64,000 bases of DNA from Termitomyces sp. T153. Its lineage: Eukaryota > Basidiomycota > Agaricomycetes > Agaricales > Lyophyllaceae. The notes below the pieces were generated by a model. The model searched no databases, was not told where the DNA came from, and worked only from the letters and a program-made list of their open reading frames with translations. Location of the stretch: assembly GCA_018296165.2 (NCBI GenBank), contig JACKQL020000053.1, forward strand, positions 310,001 to 374,000, read 5' to 3'. Of this stretch, positions 47,426 through 58,979 are shown piece by piece (within the stretch, counting starts at the first letter, position 1; every line of letters starts with the position of its first letter). Position numbers and translations under genes: made by a program.

Positions 47426-48610
47426 TCACTCCCTCCCCAGACCCCCTGGCAACCCTACCCCCAGGTCAACTTCCATCTGGGCCCGCACCACCGCTAAGAT
47501 CTCTGCCAACCCCGGCAACGCCTCCCCCATGTCAGCTGCCACCTTCCACCATGACTCTGGGGCCACTGCATTGCGTTGCCGATGCCCCACCAACAACCTC
47601 TCCAATTGTGCCATCCCCTGCTGCAACTCTGGAGGCTGAACCGTGGACCCCTGCATCAACCCGTCCTGAATCGACGCGAACGCTGCAGAGGCACCGTCCA
47701 AGAGGACTTGATGCTCCCGCACCCAGCCTAAACCCAGAAAATGAACCGTTAGTAATGAACGGAGGAATGGGAGGCAACTCACAGAGGATTCCCATGTGCT
47801 CCAAAGCAGCCTCGTTGGCCAACCAATCCTCCCTCCACCTCGCCGCCTCCAACTCTGCCCACAACGCATCCCCCTCCGGAACTCGTCCCCGCCCCTCCGC
47901 CTCCCCCGCAGGCTGCCCCTCTATCTGCATCAGATGCTCCCACAAGCCCCGCACCTCTAACGCTTGCTCTGTCACCACGCACACTGAAGTGTTCCTTTTC
48001 CGCTCCATCGCCTCTTTCTCCGTCCGCACCACGTCGCAGTCCTCCCTTGCCCATTGGAGCTCACCCTCCCGTACTGCCAACAACGTCGTCAAAGCCTCCA
48101 CCTGCTTGCAAAGGAAGACCTCCATGATCAAAGGAATAGGTGCAGGGGGACTCAACGACTGTTCCGAGGGAACGCCTGGGGTAGGAGAAAAAAGGAAAGA
48201 CTCTGGAGGCCCTGCTGATGGCTCGTGCCCACGCGGCTTCTTGCTGGGTCCTGCCCCCAAGGGCGGGGAGGCTCGACACTTCCCATGAATCACCGCCGAG
48301 GACGCCCCCTTTCCCCGACCACCCCGCAAAAACCCCGCCTTCTCTGCAGACTACTCCATGCTCCCCTCCTTTAGCAGCATGGGACAAAATTTGGTCCGCT
48401 TCGGGACCTCTGGAAAATCCACCACCACCACCACGGACAACTCTACAAAAGCCCCATCAATCATCCCGAAAAGACAAGTTGACACCACTTACGACTCCGG
48501 TCCCTGACACTAGCGTGGCGCCGATGCTCAAACTCTTCCCCCCCACTGTCGTACACCACCACCTCGTCCAAATCAGTGGGAGAGACTACTGGATTGCTGG
48601 GGGAAGACAT
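47426..48610 (-). pseudogene. Antisense coiled-coil ORF of element A (broken)
   Basis: Second copy of the ORF seen in B, again opposite to its element and next to the 3' LTR. It starts at 48610 with MSSPSNPVVSPTDLDEVVVY, keeps the GTAAGT intron and the coiled coil (AVREGELQWAREDCDVVRTE), and its last exon ends at 47426-47428. Relative to B it has an extra segment of about 60 bases (roughly 48305-48370) that brings an in-frame TAG, and many C-to-T type changes (Arg to Trp, Cys, His). It has the CGA codon that is a stop in B. So the two copies are broken at different places. Confidence 0.62.
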
Positions 48611-48798
48611 GACAAAATTTGGGAAATTCTGGGGTACATCCAAAGCTTTTAATTGATTGAGGAGAACCCTGACAAAGCGGCAGCCGCGCTTCAACTTTGT
48701 CTCCCACGCCGCTATCACTCGCTGCAAATTGATCAATATTGCTTGGCTTCGACTCCCATGCCCCGCCAATCCCTGTCCTGCTCCCCGCATTTTGAAGG

Positions 48799-49932
48799 TG
48801 TCACGACCCGTTCCCCGAAACCCCGCACATTGTCCATCAACCCCCGAACCCCCAAAGGGACCCCCAACACTCCGCCAAACTTCCGCCCATGCCCCACGCC
48901 TACTTCGGCTAACTCCGACGCCTCCCCGGCTAACTCCAACGGCCCCCTGGCCAACTTTGGTGCCTGCCCCGCAGCCACTGACACTTAGCCTGGGCCTCCC
49001 GAACCCCAAGAACCACCCCCGCTGTTCCCGATCTTCGCCACCCATCATCAACTCAACACCCTGGTTCCTCCGACCTATTTCGGAGTATCACGACAACCTC
49101 GGGGCAACCCGCGTTCTCCAATGATCCCATCAACGTATCAGCGCGGCACGATCCTCGATCACAACTGACACCCGCCCCCTCCGTCGAGCTCTGCCAAGCC
49201 CCGCCGCCACAGCCGACGTACCCCGAAGTCCTCCGGTAGTCAGTATATAAGTCATCGAGTAACTCTTCGTACCCTAGTCTTGATATTGCTTAACGTTACC
49301 TATGGTCTGATTGTTTCCTTCTCGTGTCTCGTGTCTTGTTTCCTTATCTCAGTCTCCCGGTCTTATCTCAGTCTCCCGGTCTTGTCTCATCTCCATTTCG
49401 TTATTGTTCCCGTTATCGTTTCGTATCTCTATTCGAATCTACTCTTGTCCTATATCAACCCCATCCCATTTCGTCTGACGCTGTCTCGGTGACTCCATCC
49501 GACCATTGTGCCCAAGTCTTCATCGACCTTAACGACCTCACAAACTCCGCAATTACGATTACGGACCCTGACACTCCTTTATCAGGTCCGAACCTCACTC
49601 TTTGCTCGGTCCTGGACCCCATCAGTTCCAAATGATCTCCCATCAAACCCCAGCTCCGTTCCCATTGATCACACAGCCACCTACTCCCTTGCTCCCACGA
49701 ATCTCCCGTACGGCCTTCTGCCTGAACCCCGCCAAGACCGTCTCGTCTCCCTACAATCCGACTTCTCCGGACCTTGCCGGATCTGTCTGGATCACATTCC
49801 CCCAACTACCCGCATGAGCCACCAGGGCCCGGAACGTCTTTGAGTGTTCGGTTACCAGTGCAAGGGGATCACGCCTGCCTAGTAAGGACTCGCCCAGTGC
49901 AGCTGAGCCCCCGAGGTCAGCGGAACCTGACA
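48799..49932 (+). repeat. Solo LTR inside element A
   Basis: A complete LTR (TGTCACGACCCG start, TGACA end, 1134 bp) with the 5-bp duplication GAAGG on both sides (48794-48798 and 49933-49937). Joining the flanks restores the sequence GAAGGGTCTC found before the polypurine tract of B. It is thus what remains after LTR-LTR recombination of a third insertion, whose LTR start is closer to B's subfamily than to A's. Confidence 0.88.
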
Positions 49933-49948
49933 GAAGGGTCTCGACGCT

Positions 49949-49961
49949 GAAGGGGGGGTGA
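49949..49961 (+). other. Polypurine tract of element A
   Basis: GAAGGGGGGGTGA directly before the 3' LTR start TGTCATG at 49962. The upstream bases GGGTCTCGACGCT match those before the polypurine tract of B. Confidence 0.8.
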
Positions 49962-51150
49962 TGTCATGACCCGTCCCCTGGACCCCCACACATTGTCCAG
50001 CAACCCCCCGATTCCCCAAAAACCCCTGATGCTCCACCAAACTGCCGCCCATGCCCCGCGCCTATTTCGGTTAGCCCCGACGCAACCCCGGCTAACTCCG
50101 ACACCTCCCCGGCTAACTCTGACGGCCCCCTGGCCAACTTCGGTGCCTTCCCCACAGCCACTGACACTTACCCTGGATCTCCCAAAACCCGAGAACCACC
50201 CCTGCTGTTCCCAATCTTTGCCACCCATCATCAACCCAACACCCTGGTTCCTCCGACCCACTCCGGAGTATCATGACAACCTCGGGACGACCCACGTTCC
50301 CAAATGATCCCATCAACATATCAGCGCGGCCCAATCCTTGATTGCAACTGACACCCACCCACTCCGTTGAGCTCCGCCAAGCCCCACCGCCGCAGCCGAC
50401 GTACCCCGGAGTTCTCCAGTAGTCAGTATATAAGCCGTCGAGTAGCTCTTTGTACTCTAGTCTTGATATTGCTTAACGTTACCTATGGTCTGATTGTTTC
50501 CTTCTTGTGTTTTGTGTTTCATGTTTTGTGTCTCGTTTTCCTTACTCTCCGTCTCCTGGTCTTATCTCAATCTCCCGGTCTTATCTCAGTCTCCCAGTCT
50601 TGTCTTGTCTCCACTTTGTTATCATTCTCATTATCGTTTCGTATCTCCACCCAAATCTACTCTTGTTCCATATCGACTCCATTCCATTTTGTCTGACGCT
50701 GTCTTGGTGACTCCGTCCAACCATTGTGCCCAAGTCTTCATCAACCTTAACAACCTCACAAACTCCGCAATTACGATTACGAACCCCAACACCCTTTCAC
50801 CAGGTCCAAACCTTGCTCTTCGCTCGGTCCTGGACTCCATCAACTCCAATTGATCTCCCATCAAACCCTGGCTCTGCTCCCATTGATCACACAGCCACCT
50901 ACTCCTTTGCTTCTGTGAATCTCCCATATGGTCTTTTGCCTGAACCCTGCCAAGCCTGTCCCGTTTCCTTGCAATCTGACTTCTCCGGACCTCCCCAGAT
51001 CTGTCTGGATCACATCCCACCTACTATCCATACAAGCTATTAGTGCCCGGAACGCTTTCGAGTGTTCGGTTGCTAGTGCAAGGGGATCATGCCCACCTAG
51101 TAAGGACTCGCCCAGTGCAGCTGAGCCCCCGAGGTCAGCGGAACCTGACA
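49962..51150 (+). repeat. 3' LTR of element A
   Basis: TGTCATGACCCG start, TGACA end, 1189 bp. Very close to the 5' LTR at 37186 but with fewer copies of the 21-bp minisatellite, which accounts for most of the 43-bp length difference. It abuts the old LTR fragment at 51151. Confidence 0.85.
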
Positions 51151-51945
51151 CAAACCAGTCCAAAGTGGTCTAGGGAAGTCTAAGACAAGGTACAGGGAAG
51201 GGTTGGACTTGAAAGGGGTGTCAGGCACAAGTCCAGAAGTGAGTACTGGAAGTGTAGGATAAGCAGAAGCTACACAAGTGATGTGAGCAGGGCTGGAGTT
51301 TGATGAGGGATCAATAGATGTTGATGGATTTTGGAGCCAGGCAAATAGCAAGGCCTGGAGTTAGTTTAAGAATGTCTGGGTTTTGTAATCATAAGTGCAG
51401 GGTTCATAATAGTGTTGAGGTTGAAATGACTTGAACACAATAAAGGAAATGGAGTCAAACAAGACAAGATGGAGTTGAGGTGAGATTGAGACAAGGACAA
51501 GAATAGATTCAAGTGGAGATACAAAATGATAACAAAACAATAATGGAGATAGAGACAAGACAAGACTGGGAGACTGAGATAAGACCAGGAGACTGAGAGA
51601 AAGGGAATTGTAACATGGAACACAAAACACAAGAAGAAAACAATCAAAAACTGCTCTGGAGCTAGTTAAGTAAACCAGGGTGACAAGCTGGTAACATACA
51701 CCAGAGTCAGGAACAGTGGGGGAGGGTTCCAGGAGCTTAGGAGAGGCAGGAGAAGCATTGATGGCTGTGAAGAAGGCATTGGAGTTAGCCAGGAGGCCAT
51801 CAGGGCTTGCTGAAGAAGCAACAGACTTACCTGGAGTGGGTGCCATGGGTCAACAAAGGTTGGAGTTTGAGGGGCATCAGGGGTAACTCTGAGGGAGCAG
51901 GGTGGCTGGAAACAGGATTGGGAGTCCAGGGAGCAGGTCATGACA
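51151..51945 (-). repeat. Old, CpG-free LTR fragment of the same family
   Basis: On the minus strand it begins TGTCATGACCTGC at 51945 and follows the family's LTR, including the TCAGTCTCC pyrimidine block, but lacks about the last 140 bases. I see no CG dinucleotide in its 795 bases, whereas the other LTRs are CpG-rich, for example ACCAGGAGACTGAG here against ACCGGGAGACTGAG in B. This is the mark of long methylation and deamination. Confidence 0.8.
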
Positions 51946-52151
51946 GTCCATGCTAAAAGTACCTTCCATGGCCCCAACAGTCTTTTGCAATGCCCACTTC
52001 AGCCTAGTGACCCTACCCCAGACAATAGTGACAATTCTGTGTATGAGGACTGAATCAACTACTTACATAGCTTCATTCACCAAGTTCAACTTCCTCTGCC
52101 TCTACTTTGCCAAGTGTCCTCTGCCTCACAACTATTACCCCCTCTCCTTGT

Positions 52152-52370
52152 GAGCTTGAGTCTGGATCTCAGCATTGAGTCAACAAAATACAAAGATCTA
52201 ACTAAACATAATGAGCTTGAGTCTGATTCTCAGCATTGAGTCAATAAAATATGAAGACCTAACCAAATGTAGTGAGCTTGGATCTGGATCTCAGCATTGA
52301 GTTACAATATCAAGGACCTAACAGAACAAAGTGAAGTTGGGTCTGAAACTTAGCAAGAGCTACGGGCCCA
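52152..52370. repeat. 60-bp tandem repeat, about three and a half copies
   Basis: Unit of about 60 bp with GAGCTTGAGTCTGGATCTCAGCATTGAGTC..AAAATA and CCTAAC/TCTAAC blocks, related to the array at 36036. It ends in AGCAAGAGCTACGGGCCCAT, matching AGCAAGAGCTACAAGTCCAT at the other array. The preceding 52 to 200 bases (51946-52151) are also CpG-free repeat DNA. Confidence 0.8.
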
Positions 52371-52560
52371 TGCCAAAGGCATGGACTGTAGCTTGTACTC
52401 TAAGCATGTGTAAATTTATTCTCATGATCTCTCATAGTCACTCTCAATATGATATGGGAAGCAATCCGGAACTACAATGTCTTGAGTCCACACCTTCATC
52501 ATTCAATTTTGAATACCCACCTTCCAGATTTGCGCGAGAAGTAATCAAAATCTATGTTAA

Positions 52561-53909
52561 CTAATTCAAATCGTCAGCGCAGAATATTTCGGGAGGACTC
52601 AATGACTTATACCAGCCAGCGCAAGAGTAAGCTAGACAGGCCAGCATTGAGCATAGGTCCAAATAATTCGAAATCAGAATACCTACAGCTCTCTCATCAA
52701 GTGTAAGATCTCGGGAAACGTTCGGCCTGATGTCGCTGCCTTCCTTGGGACCGGGACCAAATGTAACAGAATATCGTCCTAAAAATCTTGGTCAGATACA
52801 TACTTTGCAGAAGTCGTAATAACGAACCTGTGTCCGTGAAAATCTATAGATGTCATGAGCTTATGACCATCATCCACTGAGTGTGTGGACTGACCTCACG
52901 GCCAAAGCCTCGGAAAGCCCTGTCAATGTAGGCTACTTCATCACCCCTTCCATCAGAAAGTCTAAAGTGCCAGGATAGAAAACCCATGTCGACTTTGGCA
53001 AACTGCGTAAATATAGTTGTTTCGGGCTCGGGCTGCGGTTCCGACGCCGTAGAAAGTATTCGACGATAACCCTCGCTGAATTTCGTCTGATATATGGCAT
53101 ACACATGAAGTGGACACGAACCGAAGGAAAAGGTCATAACGCCGTTGCCAAGGATGCCATACCTGCTGTACTTCAGCAAATGTGTCGAGTACAGGTTCGC
53201 CGTCCGGAGTATAGCTGGAAAATTCTTTGAGACGTTGAACATACATCCTGGAATTGATCCATGCAAATGGTCTTCGAATCTGGGAAGATTGTACTTGGAA
53301 GTTGGATCTATCAGAAGGTGATTATGCTACATACCCAGAGGATGGGTGAGCCTCGGGCATCCATGACGACAGCCTTGAATGGACGATGAGTCGCAAACAC
53401 TTGACGAGCCATCGTACCCAGAAATCCTTTCGGTTCCTCCGCGATGTACCCGACAGGTTTACCAACTTCGTTGCCTGTAAGTGGAATTGCTAAGGAATGA
53501 CATTCGTCGTATAAAAGATTACAGACGGACTGATAGTGTATCTATTGGACTGTTCAAAACCGACGAATATATTTAACATTTCGATTTGTCTGGTTTGGAG
53601 TTGGACATTTATGAGTTTCGATTCAAGGGTTGCCTACCTCTCCACCACGAGAGTGTGATTTTCCAATAGTAAATAGCGTAGGCCATCTTCGGGATAACTA
53701 GTAGGTGGACGCATGCTGGTGTGCCATAGTTGTGAGTCCTCTCCTGAGGCCGCCTCCTCATGAGGAATTGCCTCTAAGGCATTTTGAGAAGATTTATAGG
53801 GAGGGCGACGACGTGTCCTGGAGACACCTGTTTGCTTGATCGGAAATCTCGAAAGTGTGTACGTGCGCTGGTTGAAGCTGTAGTGTCTGCGTCGAAACGA
53901 AGAGAACAT
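52561..53909 (-). CDS. Phospholipid scramblase-family protein
   Basis: Scramblase family (PLSCR/Aim25 type), thought to move phospholipids between leaflets; fungal members are often mitochondrial. From ATG 53909 the protein opens with a basic presequence (MFSSFRRRHYSFNQRTYTLS), then the tubby-like barrel: LRYLLLENHTLVVER, the GKPVGYIAEEPKGFLGTMAR block, RPFKAVVMDARG, RPFAWINSRMYVQ, then FTQFAKVDMGFLSWHFRLSD and YIDRAFRGFGRE. It runs to RYSVTFGPGPKEGSDI and LTLDERAV. The last exon I can join reads AYSCAGWYKSLSPP and stops at 52561-52563; the usual hydrophobic tail with a SIDFDYFSR-like motif is not seen. The end adjoins repeat DNA, so the C-terminus may have been altered. It is divergent from the IF2 gene. 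Confidence 0.8.
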
Positions 53910-53986
53910 GATGCTAAGAACATATGTAGGTCACCTGACGATTGGAAACGGCGGAGAAATTGTTGTCGCCGGCTGCTTTTTATGTC

Positions 53987-56900
53987 ATGCACCGACATCC
54001 CAAAATCTTCCGTATAATCCATACATCATGCTCTTCGTCGCGTTCGGCTGCAACTTCTGCAAGAGTGAAGGTGTGTTGTGATGCTACTTTTTTTTTACAG
54101 ATTCCTTCATTTCTGTTCAGCCCAGATCCCTCGCGGACAATCCTTCCGAAACGACAGATTTCAGTCAATGGGCTATTCCTAGTTCTTCTGTACCAGGTTC
54201 CTCTAGGGCGTCAGGATCTCAGGATATCCGACGAAACCTTTTCCCTACATCTTTGCGCTCAGACACTTCTCCAATAACTACTCCGCAAGTAGGGATGAAC
54301 AAGTGGGCTCGTCCTACATCACCTCAGCCGGCCACCAGAACAACGGCACGCAGTTCACCACCTTCCAACACTTCTTCTTCTCAGTCGTCAGCGCGCAGCC
54401 TTCCAAGCAAGTGGGCCAGCGCCGCACCGTCAATCTCACAAGATGTTACTCAACCGTCTCGGCCTGACTCTTCTCCACGGAATAACGCGAGAAGACATCG
54501 GGATGCTGCACCTCATCTGAGTTCAAGCCCAGGAGACAATACCATATCTCGTAACAGCACTAAAATTCCAGACCTCAAGAGATTGGTTAAAGGGCTTGGC
54601 AATGAGTTGCCGCGAGCCGTTTCCGATATCCCACCACAAGAACATCCCACTACCATTGATGGTGTTGCACTCCGGCAAGAAAAGACTACATCTCGTAGCC
54701 CACCTCTCGAAAAGGATCACAAAGATCACCACACGTCTCAATCAACGTCTCCAGCACAAAACGTAGAACAGCCCAGCTTGGACAGCTCCGTACACGAACG
54801 TAACAAACAGTCTTCAGATTTACGCCTTCGAAGTACATTAATCAAAAGTGACCCCGACCACCAAGACCAAACCTCACGAGGGACAGAAAGGCGGAGTAAT
54901 CGTTATGATCGCCCGGAGCGAACAAAACGAGCAGCATTTAAGGAACGTGGAACATTATTGAGAAGGGACAATAGAGACGACTCACGATCGGAAATAGAAG
55001 AACCTATTCAGAAACAGGTCAACAAGGTTAAAAAAACGGTCACAGTTGAGAGGAAGGTATCGGCCGATGTCTACATACCCTCGACAGTTTCTGTTGGTAC
55101 ACTTGCGCGACTTCTAGGTGTTCGACTCGGTAAGATTGTTTAATTTCTGAATCTTGATTCTTCTCACACATATTATCAAATATCTAGAACACCTGCAACA
55201 GAAGATGAGATTGTCTGGCATGGGTCAAGAAGCTGAATATGATTATGGTTTGTCATCACTCCGTTCTATCTTGTCTTTGACTAATTATTATCAGTCCTCA
55301 CCGCTGATTATGCTGTGCTTTTGGCTGAGGAGTTTGGTCGGAAGCCGATTGTCAACGATGAAGCTGCCTTCGATATTTATCCTCCGTTAGTCGCTCAACC
55401 ATCTCCTACCGCTTTAGAGTTGAACTGTTCATTCTATAGTCCTCCCCACTCCGATCCAGCATCTCTTCAAACTCGTCCACCTGTTGTGACAATAATGGGC
55501 CACGTCGACCATGGTAAAACCACCCTTCTTGACAGCCTCCGCTCAACCTCAGTCGCCAAAGGTGAGGCTGGCGGGATCACACAACATATAGGTGCCTTCT
55601 CTGTTCCTGTTCCTTCAAATAGCAACGCGGATGGACCACGTTCTATAACCTTTCTTGATACTCCGGGTCATGCAGCGTTTTCTGCCATGCGCGCACGTGG
55701 TGCTCGAGTGACTGACATTGTCGTCCTCGTGGTTGCTGCCGATGATGGTATCATGCCCCAAACTAAGGAAGTCATTAGCTTGATTAAGAAGGATCAGGGG
55801 AAAATCGGTGTTGTGGTTGCCATCAACAAGGTCGACAAACCAGGCGTTAACATAGTAAGTGAAATATTCGAGTGCGAAGCCATGTGTCGAGCTCACCTGC
55901 TACAGGATGCTGTGCAAAAAGCCCTTCTTGCTGAGGACATGCAATTGGAAGCTTTTGGTGGAGATATACCATCTGTAGAAGTTTCTGCTCTAACTGGACT
56001 GGGGTTGCCAACTCTTGTCGAGACATTGTCGGCAATTGCAGAAATGCAAGATTTGCGGGCAGAGAGAGAAGGCATAGTCCAAGGCTACGTCCTTGAATCA
56101 AAAGTCCACAAAGGTCTTGGGTAAGTGCCATCAGCATTCCTTTTCAAATGCAAATTAATCGTCTTTTAGCCCTGTCGCCACAGTGCTGGTCCTTCGTGGG
56201 TGTCTTAAAACGGGATCGTATCTTATCAGCGGTTTGAGCACAGCCAAAGTCAGAATCATGAGTGATGCTACAGGTGCCACAGTAAAGGCAGCATATCCCG
56301 GGATGGCCATCACTGTATCCGGTTGGAAAACACTGCCCAATGCAGGCGATGAGGTGCTTCAGGGCTCTGAGGCAGAAATTAAAAAGGCTCTCGTTAATCG
56401 CCAACGCAAGGTTGATATGGAAGCAACATTAATTGACGTTGAAGCAATCAATTCGGTTCGCCGACAGGAACGTGAAAAAAGAGAACTGGAGCTAGAACTC
56501 GGGGAGTCTCTGGATGAGAATTCAACTGAAGTTGAAGAAGGCCCCAAAGAGTTGCGTCTCATTATCAAAGCAGACGTCAGTGGTAGTGCCGAGGCTGTTC
56601 AAGGCGCTCTACAAGGGATAGGCAACAAGGAAGCTATCACTCGGGTGATATCATCGGGTGTTGGTGATATATCTGAGTCAGACGTGATGATGGCTAAAGC
56701 AACTGGCGGTTTGTGAGATTTCAACATCTTATTTTCGACTCACTTATTCGCTATAGGCACTATTGTCGGGTTTTCTGTCAAGACACCAAAAGCGATTGAA
56801 ACTTTGGCGGCCCAAAATGGGGTTCCCATTATTTCTTCTGATATCATTTACCGCCTCATGGAGATCGTCAAAGAAAAAGTCATTGCTCTTTTGCCCGTGA

Positions 56901-57267
56901 TCATCGAAACAAGAGTAATCGGAGAGGCGGTCATCTTGCAAATTTTTGATATCCAGCTCAAAGCCAAACAAACCAAGAAGGTAGCGGGTTGTCGTGTCAC
57001 GAACGGCATTATTGAAAAGTCCAAATTTGCTCGGCTCATACGGGACGGTGTTACTTTACATGAAGGTGGGCACCTTAATCACATGGTCAACTTGGACTCA
57101 TTGTTGTATAAGGCTCACTAGACACGATGCGGATCTTGAAGAAAGATGTAACCGAAATACGCAAGGGCACCGAGTGTGGTCTATGCTTCGGCCCGACCTT
57201 TAGAGACCTCCGGGATGGGGACATGATACAAATGTACGAAAAGATAGAAAAGCCTGGTTTACTATAG
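53987..57267 (+). CDS. IFM1: Mitochondrial translation initiation factor IF-2
   Basis: Mitochondrial IF2 is the GTPase that brings initiator tRNA to the mitoribosome. Start ATG 53987 gives a basic presequence ([20 protein letters not shown]); the next exon joins in frame after TCTGTTCAG near 54120. A long Ser/Pro/Arg-rich linker is followed by the IF2 N-domain helix ([20 protein letters not shown]). The G domain has G1 GHVDHGKTT, switch [15 protein letters not shown]3 DTPGHAAF and G4 NKVDKP (55490-55860). Domain II, a charged linker, the IF2 core ([11 protein letters not shown]) and C-terminal beta barrels follow. The final exon gives [15 protein letters not shown] and stops at 57265-57267. 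An upstream in-frame ATG at 53942 is possible but would leave only 32 bases to the scramblase start. Confidence 0.92.
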
Positions 57268-57442
57268 TGGCTTTCTTAGAAGGTTATATTTTTTTCACGG
57301 TCATGTTCTTGTAATTTTGCCAATCTTACGTCTATTAATGATACCATTCGTCGTGAGTTGCACTTGTGCCCCGTAAATTACTCATGCAGAGAATTTCCTT
57401 GTTTTCCTTGTACTTGGCTGGTGCGTACTGCCCGGGCAAAGT

Positions 57443-58855
57443 TTACTGAGCTTCTCGAGCTTTATTAACATCATCAAGAACAAGCTCTTTGGCGCCGATC
57501 GTCCCTGTCCTGCCCCCAACACCGAAGGTCAGACTAATGTTGCCGATATCCTGGGAAGTCTTCTCTAAGAGTGTCCAGCTTCGTCCATCGCGCTTGCGAA
57601 GATGAAGCTCAACCTAGGCCCGACGTTGATCAAGAGTTGATGGAAAGAGATGACAGAGCCATACCTTGGTTCCGAGGACCTCATAAGTAGATTGTTTTGG
57701 ATCGATCGGTCCGAACAGGTCGAGCGTCCGAGAAAACTTCTTAGATTCTGGAAAGTATATGGTAAATTTAACCTGAGGAACGTAGCTTGAGGGTGTTGCT
57801 CATCGAAAAATCATCGACGTCCTTACCTGTGTCTCTTCAAACTCCACAATACTGCGCTCTTTGTCGGCCTTCTTTGCATAGATAGATACATGCACTTCGT
57901 TCACTGTTTGATAGTGATCCACACGACAAGTGGCTATTTCTTGTTCCGCCTGAAGATATATTATGATCGTTGGTTATTTGATAGTCAGAAGGTTGGAAGG
58001 GCTTACGGCAGGGAGTGATTTGGGTGGAGAGAAAAGGTGTTTACCAGTCTTACATCCGCGAATTTTGAGAAACTCGTCAAACTCTAGAACTCTACGTTTA
58101 CAACAAAGATAACCCTTTGGTGGCACGTATGGAGTGGATTCAGAGCAAGTCGGACAAGAATTATCTCTATTCGTACCTTGCTCCCTTCTCTAAAGATCGG
58201 CTGTGCTTGGGTGAGCGTTAGATCATGGAATGATATATTATGAACACATACCGGGGCCGGATGGTAAGTGCATACAGTCCCTTCACCATCTCCTTGTCTA
58301 TTAATAGCATCACTAACAAAGATAGCTTTGCAACCGTTGCGGCGACAAGCTGTCCCGGGAGCTATAACCACACTCAAATCGTCCTCTTCAACCTCAATAG
58401 GTGCGACAGCAGGGGGGTGATGCGGCACGGAAGCGGGAACAGGCGGGATTCCCGATGAGTAAGTTTCTTTCCCAGATCCAGATTCAGACATCGTGAAAGT
58501 TGTGGCAGATGACGATGACTTAGGCGCTTCAACTTTCAAAGTTTCATTGGTGTGGCAATCTGCTTCAGTACATCCCTAACATCATCTAAAGTTATAATCA
58601 CATCCTTAGCTCCAACAACAGTGATCAGAAACATACTGGTAGCTTCATGAATTCATCGAAATCAAGGACGGGTTTGTTGATGTCGTTGCAGCATGACCAC
58701 GACTTGAGGCCCTCATGGAAAACCTGCGATCATTGGGATGGGCATTCCACAATAAAACGTGAAAGACTCACCGGTGCACCAGAGTGATGTATGCAACTAT
58801 CTGTGCTACCTTGTTCGAAATGTTTTCCACAACCCTTTCTTGTACAAAGGAGCAT
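57443..58855 (-). CDS. CHORD and CS domain protein (RAR1/CHP1 type)
   Basis: CHORD-CS proteins are Hsp90 co-chaperones that work with SGT1. Reading from ATG 58855, CHORD-I begins MLLCTRKGCGKHFEQ, continues CIHHSGAP, then FHEGLKSWSCC and FDEFMKLPGC. A Ser-rich linker (58400-58530) leads to CHORD-II (TACRRNGCKAIFVSD; CTYHPAP; GYLCCKRRVLEFDEFLKIRG). The CS domain (p23-like) follows, starting CRVDHYQTVNEVHVSIYAKK and including SRTLDLFGPID and LHLRKRDGRSWTLLE. The protein ends at 57443-57445. The Cys/His pattern of both CHORDs is complete, so both zinc sites look intact. It converges on IF2. Confidence 0.92.
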
Positions 58856-58979
58856 TCTACTTCAAAGAGGGAGTCTACGTCGAAGCTTTCGATCACCAAT
58901 CGGATTAGTTTTTTATGGTTATGTAATCCTGATAAGACTGGTTTGGATGCCTTTTACTTTCATTGGATACTATGTATAC

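Larger units (their letters stand above)
37186..51150 (+). mobile_element. Element A: non-autonomous LTR retrotransposon with nested insertions
   Basis: 5' LTR 37186-38417, internal DNA 38418-49961 and 3' LTR 49962-51150, all in + orientation; LTRs begin TGTCA and end TGACA. The two LTRs share subfamily features (TGTCATGACCCGTCCCC start; AGTTCTCCAGTAGTCAGTAT) not found in the others, so they form a pair. The internal part is interrupted by element B (40012-45954) and a solo LTR (48799-49932). Without these and their duplications A would be about 6.9 kb. A primer-binding site and polypurine tract are present. No protease, reverse transcriptase, RNase H or integrase motif is visible; instead it has an antisense coiled-coil ORF near the 3' LTR. 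The flanks TCCAC and CAAAC do not match, so the target duplication is lost or the ends have recombined. Confidence 0.75.

Noticed and set aside
48799..51150. A very short LTR element made of the LTRs at 48799 and 49962
   Set aside because: Each LTR has a different subfamily start, the first has its own GAAGG duplication, and the 29 bases between are the end of element A with its polypurine tract.
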